Source of the DNA: Saprospiraceae bacterium
Lineage (GTDB): Bacteria; Bacteroidota; Bacteroidia; Chitinophagales; Saprospiraceae
Reading direction: 5' to 3'
DNA length: 33,955 nucleotides
Assembly: GCA_020436835.1 (NCBI GenBank)
Contig: JAGQWZ010000288.1
Span: 1-33,955, forward strand
A model generated the notes under the pieces. The model searched no databases. It saw nothing but the letters and a program-made list of their open reading frames with translations, and was not told where the DNA came from. A program made the translations under genes and the position numbers. How positions within the stretch are numbered: position 1 is the stretch's first letter; the number at the start of each line of letters is the position of its first letter. This document shows, in pieces, positions 27,595-33,955 of this stretch.

Positions 27595-28085
27595 TATTAA
27601 CTTTTATCTTATACTAAGAATTTTGATATAGGCTAATTTTAATACTGTAACCAGTTATCTCCAAGTAGTTTACGCATTTATAATTTATCAATATTATTTT
27701 TTGTGCTAATAGTTTTATATGTGAACAGAAATGTTCATATTAGCGCTAGGATCGTGATATAGAAATTTAAAAAACCGAGATAACTTATGTTGATTTTGTG
27801 CATTACCTCCTTATCCTTCCTATTGGGAGCTGTGATCATTTCCGGATCAAAATTAGTTTCAGATAGAAGAAGGATATTTTAGAACACTCACCCTCAGATC
27901 TTCGAACTCCACTCACTACTTAATTTCAATAATTTTAACTCTCCTTGCGAGAACCTGACTGTCATGGGTTACATGCAGGTGTTAAACTTTTGCCTCTCCG
28001 TCTTGTTCTTCAAGCATGTCTGTTTAATGCCAGTAGATTTATACCATCTTACTTTGCTAAAGTAGGTAATCTAATCCGGCATTGA
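27595..28085. other. Intergenic stretch between the Phe/Tyr operon and ribA
   Basis: About 490 AT-rich bases. The only frame of note is a 31-codon hydrophobic one at 27787-27882. I looked for an FMN (RFN) riboswitch before ribA and found no match to its conserved boxes. Confidence 0.4.
27787..27882 (+). CDS. Candidate 31-aa hydrophobic peptide, unknown
   Basis: The ATG at 27787 opens a 31-codon frame with one hydrophobic segment (LILCITSLSFLLGAVII) and a basic tail (DRRRIF). The shape fits a single-pass small membrane peptide with the C-terminus inside. No family is recognised and no promoter box is clear; it may be chance. Confidence 0.2.
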   Translation: MLILCITSLSFLLGAVIISGSKLVSDRRRIF

Positions 28086-28093
28086 TATCTTTG
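28086..28093 (+). promoter_or_regulatory. -7 box of the ribA promoter
   Basis: TATCTTTG matches TAnnTTTG and lies 18 nt before the ribA ATG. A TTTG at 28053 is further upstream than the usual -33 spacing. Confidence 0.5.
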
Positions 28094-28111
28094 TTATTTG
28101 CATAAACAAAT

Positions 28112-28690
28112 ATGGAGGCAATTTCCAGAGCTATGATCCCCACCAAATGGGGAGTATTTGAGATGATCGCTTATGCTACTGATCCGGCTGATCCAATGCC
28201 TCACCTGGCACTGGTACACGAAAAGACACCAGCCCAGGATGTCCTGGTAAGAATACATTCAGAATGCCTCACTGGTGACATCTTTGAATCAAACCGTTGT
28301 GAGTGTGGTACCCAACTACGTTCATCCCTGGATCAGATTAGTGAAGAAGGGGGAATCGTAGTGTATCTTCGTCAGGAAGGACGCGGAATAGGTTTGATTG
28401 AGAAACTCAAAGCCTATCAACTACAGGATGTGGGCTATAATACGGTGGATGCTAATGTTCAATTGGGACATGCTCCGGATGAAAGATCATATGATCTGGC
28501 AGTACGGATCTTAAAAGACCTGGGGGTTGGATCGATCCGGCTACTGACAAATAACCCGGACAAAATAAAGGCAATCGAAGATTCTGAAATCAAATTGGTG
28601 GAACGAGTGCCTCTCATTATAAAGTCAACTCAGGACAATCTTCAATATTTAGAGACCAAGAAGAAAATAATGGGACACCTTCTGGATTAG
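28112..28690 (+). CDS. ribA: GTP cyclohydrolase II (RibA)
   Basis: First committed step of riboflavin synthesis: GTP to the diaminopyrimidine phosphate, formate and pyrophosphate. It has 192 aa, the stand-alone form without a fused RibB domain. Zinc cysteines are in SECLTGDIFESNRCECG. The catalytic and GTP-binding parts are VYLRQEGRGIGL, DANVQLGHAPDERSY and LLTNNPDK. No other riboflavin genes are adjacent. Its stop codon overlaps the stop of the convergent small gene. Confidence 0.95.
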   Translation: MEAISRAMIPTKWGVFEMIAYATDPADPMPHLALVHEKTPAQDVLVRIHSECLTGDIFESNRCECGTQLRSSLDQISEEGGIVVYLRQEGRGIGLIEKLKAYQLQDVGYNTVDANVQLGHAPDERSYDLAVRILKDLGVGSIRLLTNNPDKIKAIEDSEIKLVERVPLIIKSTQDNLQYLETKKKIMGHLLD

Positions 28691-28899
28691 GCTTTAGCTT
28701 CTTCCGTTTTACCGCAGGGCTCATCCGCTGTTCTTCCACATACGTTGCAGGTACCAAACTTATCTTTTACCATCGGATTATTGGTAGCGCAGGTGCCACG
28801 GAATTCCTGGCCAGTCACAATGTGACGGATATTGATCAGTGCAAAGGAAACTGCAAAGACCACAAAAATGATTACCAGAGTTGTAAGAAATTGGGTCAT
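28687..28899 (-). CDS. Small cysteine-rich membrane protein, NqrM/DUF539-like
   Basis: A 70-aa protein from the ATG at 28899 (MTQFLTTL). One transmembrane helix lies at about residues 5-24, then a region with cysteines in EFRGTCATNNP, GTCNVCG and EPCGK. The helix plus a K/R-G-x-C segment and later cysteine pair resembles NqrM (DUF539), which helps assemble Na+-translocating NADH:quinone reductase by delivering iron to it. No nqr gene is in the window, so the role is only suggested. The gene is convergent with ribA and the two stop codons overlap in four bases (28687-28690). Confidence 0.6.
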   Translation of the reverse strand: MTQFLTTLVIIFVVFAVSFALINIRHIVTGQEFRGTCATNNPMVKDKFGTCNVCGRTADEPCGKTEEAKA

Positions 28900-28996
28900 A
28901 ATCAAGAACTTCTATCATTAAAACAACTGGGAATAGGAGATGTTCAGTACTCTGCAATTAAGCGCCTATAGATCATATCCCCTGTGACTAAAGCCT

Positions 28997-29004
28997 TACC
29001 TTTG
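28997..29004 (+). promoter_or_regulatory. -7 box of the mazG promoter
   Basis: TACCTTTG matches TAnnTTTG, 24 nt before the mazG ATG. No clear -33 box. Confidence 0.45.
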
Positions 29005-29028
29005 GCAAAAATATGAAAAACTTACCGT

Positions 29029-29805
29029 ATGGATAAAAAGTTGATGGCCTTTCAGAGATTGTTGGAGGTGATGGATGACCTTCGTGAAAAATGTCCCTGG
29101 GACCGTAAGCAAACAATGGAGACCCTCCGGAATCTGACCATTGAGGAAACCTATGAATTGGCAGATGCAATCCTGGACAAAGATTTGACCGGAGTGCAGG
29201 AGGAGATTGGTGATCTCATGTTACATATGGTTTTTTATTCCAAGATTGCTGAGGAGCAGGGTGTTTTTACCATCGGTGATGCACTGGAAGCTGTGTGTGA
29301 TAAACTGGTAGAGAGACATCCGCATATCTACGGTGATGTTAAGGTAAAAGATGAAGAAGAGGTTAAACAAAATTGGGAGCAAATCAAACTGAAGAAAGGA
29401 AAAAAACGGTCGGTGCTGGCCGGAGTGCCCGCGTCCCTACCCGCAATGGTAAAAGCCTACCGGATGCAGGAGAAGACGAAGCAAGTCGGCTTCGAATGGA
29501 GTGATAAAGAGGAGGTGTGGAATAAATTGCAGGAAGAAATGACAGAACTAAAACAGGTGCTGAATGATCCTAATAATGATCATTCACGACGAGAAGATGA
29601 ATTTGGAGATGTACTGTTCTCGCTCATTAATTTTGGCCGTTACTATGAACTGGATGCGGAAACAGCCCTTGCGAAGGTCAATCAAAAATTTCACCGCCGT
29701 TTTCAGTACATCGAATCCAAAGCATCCAAACCGCTCAAGGAAATGACATTGGAAGAAATGGATGCCCTGTGGGATGAAGCAAAAGAAGGAGAATTAGCCA
29801 GCTAA
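29029..29805 (+). CDS. mazG: Nucleoside triphosphate pyrophosphohydrolase (MazG)
   Basis: Hydrolyses (d)NTPs to monophosphates and pyrophosphate, thought to clean the nucleotide pool and to affect ppGpp-related stress. It has 258 aa with two MazG domains. The first has EKCPWDRKQTMETLR, then EETYELADAI and EEIGDLMLH. The second has QVGFEW, EEMTELKQV and EDEFGDVLFSLINFGRY. The E-x-x-E and E-x-x-D metal motifs are present in both. rpsO follows 89 nt later with its own promoter-like box. Confidence 0.93.
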   Translation: MDKKLMAFQRLLEVMDDLREKCPWDRKQTMETLRNLTIEETYELADAILDKDLTGVQEEIGDLMLHMVFYSKIAEEQGVFTIGDALEAVCDKLVERHPHIYGDVKVKDEEEVKQNWEQIKLKKGKKRSVLAGVPASLPAMVKAYRMQEKTKQVGFEWSDKEEVWNKLQEEMTELKQVLNDPNNDHSRREDEFGDVLFSLINFGRYYELDAETALAKVNQKFHRRFQYIESKASKPLKEMTLEEMDALWDEAKEGELAS

Positions 29806-29836
29806 ACATATCTGTCCCGTGTCAAAGATTATTTGC

Positions 29837-29844
29837 TATCTTTG
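29837..29844 (+). promoter_or_regulatory. -7 box of the rpsO promoter
   Basis: TATCTTTG matches TAnnTTTG and lies 50 nt before the rpsO start, leaving a leader of about 40 nt. TCTG at 29811 is at roughly the -33 position but is a poor match. Confidence 0.5.
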
Positions 29845-29894
29845 CAGCCGCTATAACTGATTGCTTAATCACTAATGGTAAATTTTTAATTATA

Positions 29895-30170
29895 ATGGCA
29901 GAATATTTAACAAAAGAGAAAATTCAGGAAATTTTTAAAGAGTACGGTGGTTCTGAAACCAATACCGGCTCAGCAAAAGGCCAAATCGCCTTGTTTACCT
30001 ACCGAATCCAGAGCCTCTCTGAACACCTCCAAGTCAATAAGAAAGATCATTCCTGCAGGAGAACGTTGCTTTCACTTGTCGGTAAGCGGAAAAGATTACT
30101 AAAATTCGTAGCCGAAAGAGATATCAACGAATATCGAGAGCTGATCGAACGTTTAGGTCTACGAAAGTGA
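29895..30170 (+). CDS. rpsO: 30S ribosomal protein S15 (RpsO)
   Basis: Small-subunit protein that binds the 16S rRNA central domain, 91 aa. Family signatures are GSAKGQIALFTYRI, LSEHLQVNKKDHSCRR and LLSLVGKRKRLLKF. pnp follows 141 nt downstream, the widespread rpsO-pnp order. Confidence 0.97.
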   Translation: MAEYLTKEKIQEIFKEYGGSETNTGSAKGQIALFTYRIQSLSEHLQVNKKDHSCRRTLLSLVGKRKRLLKFVAERDINEYRELIERLGLRK

Positions 30171-30248
30171 TCAAGGTTATCTTAAGAAAACGATTTGACA
30201 AAATATTTCATGCATTAGCGGATCCAACCTGAAGAGATCCCTAAAAGC

Positions 30249-30270
30249 GGGTAACGGTTTTCCGGTACTC
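30249..30270 (+). promoter_or_regulatory. Hairpin in the rpsO-pnp intergenic region
   Basis: GGGTAACGG (30249-30257), loop TTTT, CCGGTACTC (30262-30270): seven Watson-Crick pairs, one G-U and one A-G mismatch. It lies about 40 nt before pnp. In enterobacteria hairpins in this place direct processing and PNPase autoregulation; a like role here is only inference. Confidence 0.35.
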
Positions 30271-30311
30271 ACTCTTAAAAATCGTCTAAAGACGGCGACA
30301 CTATTTATATT

Positions 30312-32468
30312 ATGGGAAAACAAACTCCTTTATCAACCTCATTTGAGTTGCCCGATGGCAGAGAGGTTGTCATTGAAACTGGCAAATTAGCAACACAGGC
30401 AGATGGTTCTGTTGTGGTCAAGATGGGAAAGACGATGTTGCTTGCCACTGTAGTTTCTTCAAAAGAATTGAATCCGAATCAATCTTTCTTTCCGCTCTCC
30501 GTTGATTATCAGGAGAAATTTGCTTCTGTTGGTCGTATTCCGGGAAATTTCTTCCGGAGGGAAGCCAAGTTGTCAGATTATGAAGTCCTTATCTGCCGGT
30601 TAGTAGACCGGGCAATAAGACCTCTCTTCCCGGATGGCTATATGTATGATACACAGGTGATCGTTAACCTGATTTCCGCAGACAAAGATGTTATGCCTGA
30701 TGCGTTGGCAGCTTTGACCGTGTCAGCAGCTTTGTCGGTTTCAGATATACCCTGGGAAGGCCCGATTTCTGAAGTGCGGGTAGCTCGAATCAATGGTAAA
30801 TTTGAAGTGAATCCTTCCAGGGATGCTTTGGCAAATGCGGACCTCGATATCATTGTAGCGGCATCGATGGAAGACGTGATGATGGTGGAAGGAGAGGCCA
30901 AAGAGTGCGATGAAGCCGACCTGATCGAAGCAATAAAGGTAGGCCATGAAGCGATCAAAGTGCAATGTCAGGCCCAGTTGGAATTAGTCAAATTGGTTGG
31001 GGAGTCAGCGACGGTCAAACGGGAGATTGAACTTCCGGAAGAAGATAAAGAATTGAAGACTTTTGTTGAAAGCTTTTCCAGCGATCGAATTCTGGAGATA
31101 AGCCGTGGGGCACTCGATAAGCATGCTCGTAAAAATGGCTTTAAAGAAATAGAAGAGGAGATGAAAGCCAAACTTCTCGAAGAAAAAGGGGAGGAGTACT
31201 TTGAGGAGAAGGAAGGTTTAGCCGGTGAATACTTCGGAAAGATCAAGAAAGAGGTTATCCGGAAGATGGTGTTGAATGAAGGAAAGAGACTCGATGGCAG
31301 ACGATTGGATGAAGTTCGGCCAATCTGGTGTGAAATCGATTACCTGCCAGCTGCGCATGGTTCGGCAATATTTAATCGGGGTGAAACACAATCCCTCACT
31401 AGTCTGACCTTGGGATCCAAGGTGGATCAAAGTCTCGTCGACACTGCTTTGGAATACTCCTACAATAATTTTATCCTGCACTATAATTTTCCAGCATTCT
31501 CGGTTGGAGAAATTAAACCGATGCGTGGTCCGGGAAGACGAGAGGTTGGACATGCAAATCTGGCAGCCCGTTCTTTGAAGCAGGTTATGCCGGAAGATCA
31601 ACCTTATACGATTCGTTTGGTATCGGATATTCTGGAATCAAATGGCTCATCTTCCATGGCTACAGTTTGTGCCGGCTCTCTGTCATTAATGGATGGTGGT
31701 ATTCAGATAAAAACTGCCGTTTCAGGAATCGCAATGGGTTTGATTGCCGATGGAGATCAGGTGGCAATTCTCACAGATATTCTAGGTGATGAAGACGCCC
31801 TCGGAGATATGGACTTTAAAGTGACCGGAACGGCAAATGGTATTTGTGCTTGTCAGATGGATATGAAGATCAATGGGTTACCTTATGCTACGCTTGAGAA
31901 AGCTTTACAGCAAGCTAAAGAAGGACGTTTACACATTTTGAGTGTGATGAATCAGTCCATTGCAGAGCCACGTCCTGAACTCAAGCCTCATGCTCCCCGG
32001 GTCAGCAAGCTGACGATCGATAAGAGTTTTATCGGTGCCGTCATTGGACCTGGTGGTAAAGTGATCCAGGATATCCAGGAGCGAACTGGTACGGTCATCT
32101 CAATCGAAGAAGTTGATAATCAGGGGATTATTCATGTTTCAAGTTCCGACAAAGAAGGCATTGATAAAGCATTGGCAATGATCCAAAAGATCACCTTTAC
32201 ACCGGAAGTGGGAGGTGTTTATGACGCTGTGGTCAAAACCTTGGCTCCTTATGGTGTCTTTGTAGATTTCTTCGGAAAGAGTGGACTCTTACACATTTCG
32301 GAAATTTCTCATTCCAGAGTGGGTAAAGTGGAAGATGTCTTCAAAGAAGGTGACAAAGTGAAGGTGAAAGTCATAGGCCTCGATCAGCGTACGGGTAAAA
32401 TCAAATTATCTCGAAAAGCTTTAATGCCAAAGCCGGAAAAACGAGAAGCAAATCCCAACGAGCGCTAG
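30312..32468 (+). CDS. pnp: Polyribonucleotide nucleotidyltransferase (PNPase)
   Basis: Phosphate-dependent 3'-5' exoribonuclease of the RNA degradation machinery, 718 aa, the usual length. Order of domains: first RNase PH-like domain (FPLSVDYQEKFASVGRIPG, RLVDRAIRPLFPDGY), helical linker rich in charged residues, second RNase PH-like domain (RGETQSLTSLTLG, RGPGRREVGHANLA, SNGSSSMATVCAGSL), KH domain at about 565-620 (IGAVIGPGGKVIQDI), and S1 domain at about 635-705 (GVFVDFFGKSGLLHISEIS). The GSSSMA motif carries catalytic residues of the phosphorolytic site. rpoD follows. Confidence 0.97.
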   Translation: MGKQTPLSTSFELPDGREVVIETGKLATQADGSVVVKMGKTMLLATVVSSKELNPNQSFFPLSVDYQEKFASVGRIPGNFFRREAKLSDYEVLICRLVDRAIRPLFPDGYMYDTQVIVNLISADKDVMPDALAALTVSAALSVSDIPWEGPISEVRVARINGKFEVNPSRDALANADLDIIVAASMEDVMMVEGEAKECDEADLIEAIKVGHEAIKVQCQAQLELVKLVGESATVKREIELPEEDKELKTFVESFSSDRILEISRGALDKHARKNGFKEIEEEMKAKLLEEKGEEYFEEKEGLAGEYFGKIKKEVIRKMVLNEGKRLDGRRLDEVRPIWCEIDYLPAAHGSAIFNRGETQSLTSLTLGSKVDQSLVDTALEYSYNNFILHYNFPAFSVGEIKPMRGPGRREVGHANLAARSLKQVMPEDQPYTIRLVSDILESNGSSSMATVCAGSLSLMDGGIQIKTAVSGIAMGLIADGDQVAILTDILGDEDALGDMDFKVTGTANGICACQMDMKINGLPYATLEKALQQAKEGRLHILSVMNQSIAEPRPELKPHAPRVSKLTIDKSFIGAVIGPGGKVIQDIQERTGTVISIEEVDNQGIIHVSSSDKEGIDKALAMIQKITFTPEVGGVYDAVVKTLAPYGVFVDFFGKSGLLHISEISHSRVGKVEDVFKEGDKVKVKVIGLDQRTGKIKLSRKALMPKPEKREANPNER

Positions 32469-32741
32469 AGATCGGCCACTTAATTTATCACCAGACCGGT
32501 CTTTTGACCTGGGTCCCGGGAATTTAGTATTCGGTTTCCTTTACTGATCTGAAGCACAATTGCTTCCTGCTGAAATAATTGTAAAAATCCATTTTCAGGG
32601 TTCAACATATTCTTAACTACATCGTTATATCGTTGTGGGAAACTTTTTTGGTCTATTTATTGTCTTTCTTACAAATAAGGTTACTAATTAAATTTTCCAA
32701 TTTGTCAACCCCTTTGTTGAGAACCTGAAAATAATCGCCAT

Positions 32742-33611
32742 ATGCGACAGCTGAAGATCACGAACAAGATCACGAATCGCGAGAGTCTTGCTCTTGATAA
32801 GTATCTTAATGATATATCCAAGATTCCGCTCTTGTCGCCGGAAGATGAGACGCATTTGGCTCAGAGAATTAAGAAAGGAGATTCAGAAGCCCTGGATATT
32901 CTTACCAAGGCAAATCTCAGGTTTGTTGTTTCTGTTGCAAAACAATATCAAAATCAAGGTCTTTCATTGAGCGATCTCATTAATGAAGGCAATCTGGGTT
33001 TGATGAAGGCAGCTCGAAGATTCGATGAAACGAAGGGATTCAAATTCATTTCCTACGCCGTTTGGTGGATTCGTCAATCTATTTTACAGGCAATAGTTGA
33101 GTACTCGCGATTAGTACGACTACCTCTCAACAAAGTTGGTCAATATAATAAGGTGAATGAGGCAATTACTTATTTTACTCAGGAGTTCGAACGTGAACCA
33201 TCAGTAGAAGAGTTAGCCGACCTTTTGGATATGACCGTCAATGAAGTCAGTACGGTCCTAAAGGGGAGCGTCCGACACCTTTCCGTCGATGCACCGATCA
33301 GTGATGACGATGACAATTCGACCTTGTTGGATATGATGAGTATCGATGATCAGATGGGGCCGGATCTAAAACTAATGGAGGAATCACTTCAGCGTGAAGT
33401 AAATAGTGGATTATCTCTTCTGTCTCCAAGAGAGGTGGATGTCCTGGTAGCTTACTATGGTCTCAACGGTATGAGTGCCCGCACTCTGGAAGAAATTGGC
33501 GAAATGTATGGCCTCACCCGGGAGAGAGTACGTCAAATAAAGGAAAGAGCTTTACGACGTCTCCGCCGTTCGTATAACCGGAATGCCCTGAGAAGTTACC
33601 TGGGATCATAA
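32742..33611 (+). CDS. rpoD: Primary RNA polymerase sigma factor (RpoD/SigA)
   Basis: The housekeeping sigma factor, 289 aa, short because it lacks region 1.1, as is usual in Bacteroidota. Region 1.2 is at about 15-50 ([19 protein letters not shown]). Region 2 is at about 60-120 ([42 protein letters not shown]). Region 3 follows ([12 protein letters not shown]), and region 4 is at the C-terminus ([20 protein letters not shown]). It should be the factor that reads the TAnnTTTG boxes seen in this window. No -7 box is clear in front of the gene. Confidence 0.96.
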   Translation: MRQLKITNKITNRESLALDKYLNDISKIPLLSPEDETHLAQRIKKGDSEALDILTKANLRFVVSVAKQYQNQGLSLSDLINEGNLGLMKAARRFDETKGFKFISYAVWWIRQSILQAIVEYSRLVRLPLNKVGQYNKVNEAITYFTQEFEREPSVEELADLLDMTVNEVSTVLKGSVRHLSVDAPISDDDDNSTLLDMMSIDDQMGPDLKLMEESLQREVNSGLSLLSPREVDVLVAYYGLNGMSARTLEEIGEMYGLTRERVRQIKERALRRLRRSYNRNALRSYLGS

Positions 33612-33626
33612 GCATTAAGAACACGT

Positions 33627-33955
33627 TTATCTGTTGAGAAGTAAGATGACTTCATGAATGGCCTGAACCATGAAGAGCAGATGAGCCTTGGGGTCTAGTT
33701 TCTCGTCCATATCAAATGCCCTGGGACTCACAACGCTTTTCTCCTGAGGAATCATCAGCGAACCTACACGTGCCTCTCCTACATACACCTTGGTTCGGAT
33801 ACTTTCCGATCGATCTACCTTGCCCAGGACCAACCGATCTGCTTCCCGGTAAAACATTCCGGAAGGGTCGATCGTGCCGACAAATTCTTCGTTGACAAAA
33901 ACCTGTGTTCCTTTTGTACGGATGCGGTATACAATTTCATACCGGGTCGTTTGGG
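33627..33955 (-). CDS. Hypothetical protein, 5' partial at the window end
   Basis: The minus-strand frame stays open to the last base, so the N-terminus is outside the window; an internal ATG at 33857 is probably not the start because the frame continues upstream with similar composition (RYEIVYRIRTKG, NEEFVGTIDPSG). The visible ~109 residues look like beta-strands repeating V-G-T-I/G-S-L patterns and end in a hydrophobic helix (LLFMVQAIHEVILLL). No family is recognised. It converges with rpoD, with 15 nt between the stop codons. Confidence 0.65.
   Translation of the reverse strand, partial: QTTRYEIVYRIRTKGTQVFVNEEFVGTIDPSGMFYREADRLVLGKVDRSESIRTKVYVGEARVGSLMIPQEKSVVSPRAFDMDEKLDPKAHLLFMVQAIHEVILLLNR

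Noticed and set aside
28000..28111. FMN riboswitch before ribA
   Set aside because: The conserved RFN sequence blocks are not visible, and the promoter-like box at 28086 leaves a leader too short for it.
29013..29036. Seven-codon frame overlapping the mazG start as a leader peptide
   Set aside because: No amino-acid bias, no hairpin follows, and mazG is not an amino-acid biosynthesis gene.
32490..32530. Hairpin after pnp (GGTC/GACC with a TTTT loop) as a terminator
   Set aside because: The stem is short and bulged and there is no T-run after it.

Overview
This window comes from a member of the phylum Bacteroidota, most likely of the Saprospiria (Lewinella/Saprospiraceae-like) type; the class is inference. 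The evidence is a large secreted repeat protein with a type IX secretion (T9SS) gliding-motility C-terminal domain, a PorP/SprF partner, TAnnTTTG-type -7 promoter boxes, absence of Shine-Dalgarno sequences, a short (289 aa) primary sigma factor, and the rpsO-pnp-rpoD order.

Layout. 1-3191: 3' part of a secreted adhesin-like protein built of ~51-residue two-cysteine repeats, followed by a strong terminator. 3859-4998: PorP/SprF-family T9SS protein, with a strong terminator at 5202-5244. 5290-12471: a complete histidine operon, hisG-D-C-B-H-A-F-IE, led by a 17-codon His-rich leader peptide and a 15-bp attenuator hairpin. 12607-18632: glutamate synthase, with an intact gltB and a gltD interrupted by an in-frame TGA exactly where a conserved Fe-S cysteine belongs. 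19135-21422: a Tat-signal HisC-like aminotransferase overlapping an AEC-type permease gene. 21649-23028: a Tat-signal mannonate dehydratase-like enolase-superfamily protein. 23140-23343: a small two-helix membrane protein. 23426-27594: a Phe/Tyr operon (pheA, aminotransferase, tyrA, DAHP synthase-chorismate mutase) with a Phe/Tyr-rich leader peptide, an attenuator and a downstream hairpin. 28112-28690: ribA, convergent with a small NqrM/DUF539-like gene. 29029 onward: mazG, rpsO, pnp and rpoD. The window ends inside an unrecognised minus-strand gene.

How the genes fit together. The his operon covers the whole pathway from PRPP and ATP to histidine. HisH consumes glutamine and releases glutamate, HisC uses glutamate, and the next genes (gltBD) make glutamate. 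The aromatic operon carries the feedback-sensitive entry step and the Phe/Tyr branches. Both amino-acid operons seem to use ribosome-mediated attenuation of one shared design: a -7 box, a 17-aa leader rich in the end-product residue, a candidate antiterminator just after the leader stop codon, then a terminator hairpin abutting the first enzyme gene.

The items most worth a second look are the TGA at codon 97 of gltD (nonsense mutation, sequencing error or recoding), the two attenuators, and the Tat-exported aminotransferase-permease pair. I found no CRISPR array, tRNA, rRNA, insertion sequence or phage gene.
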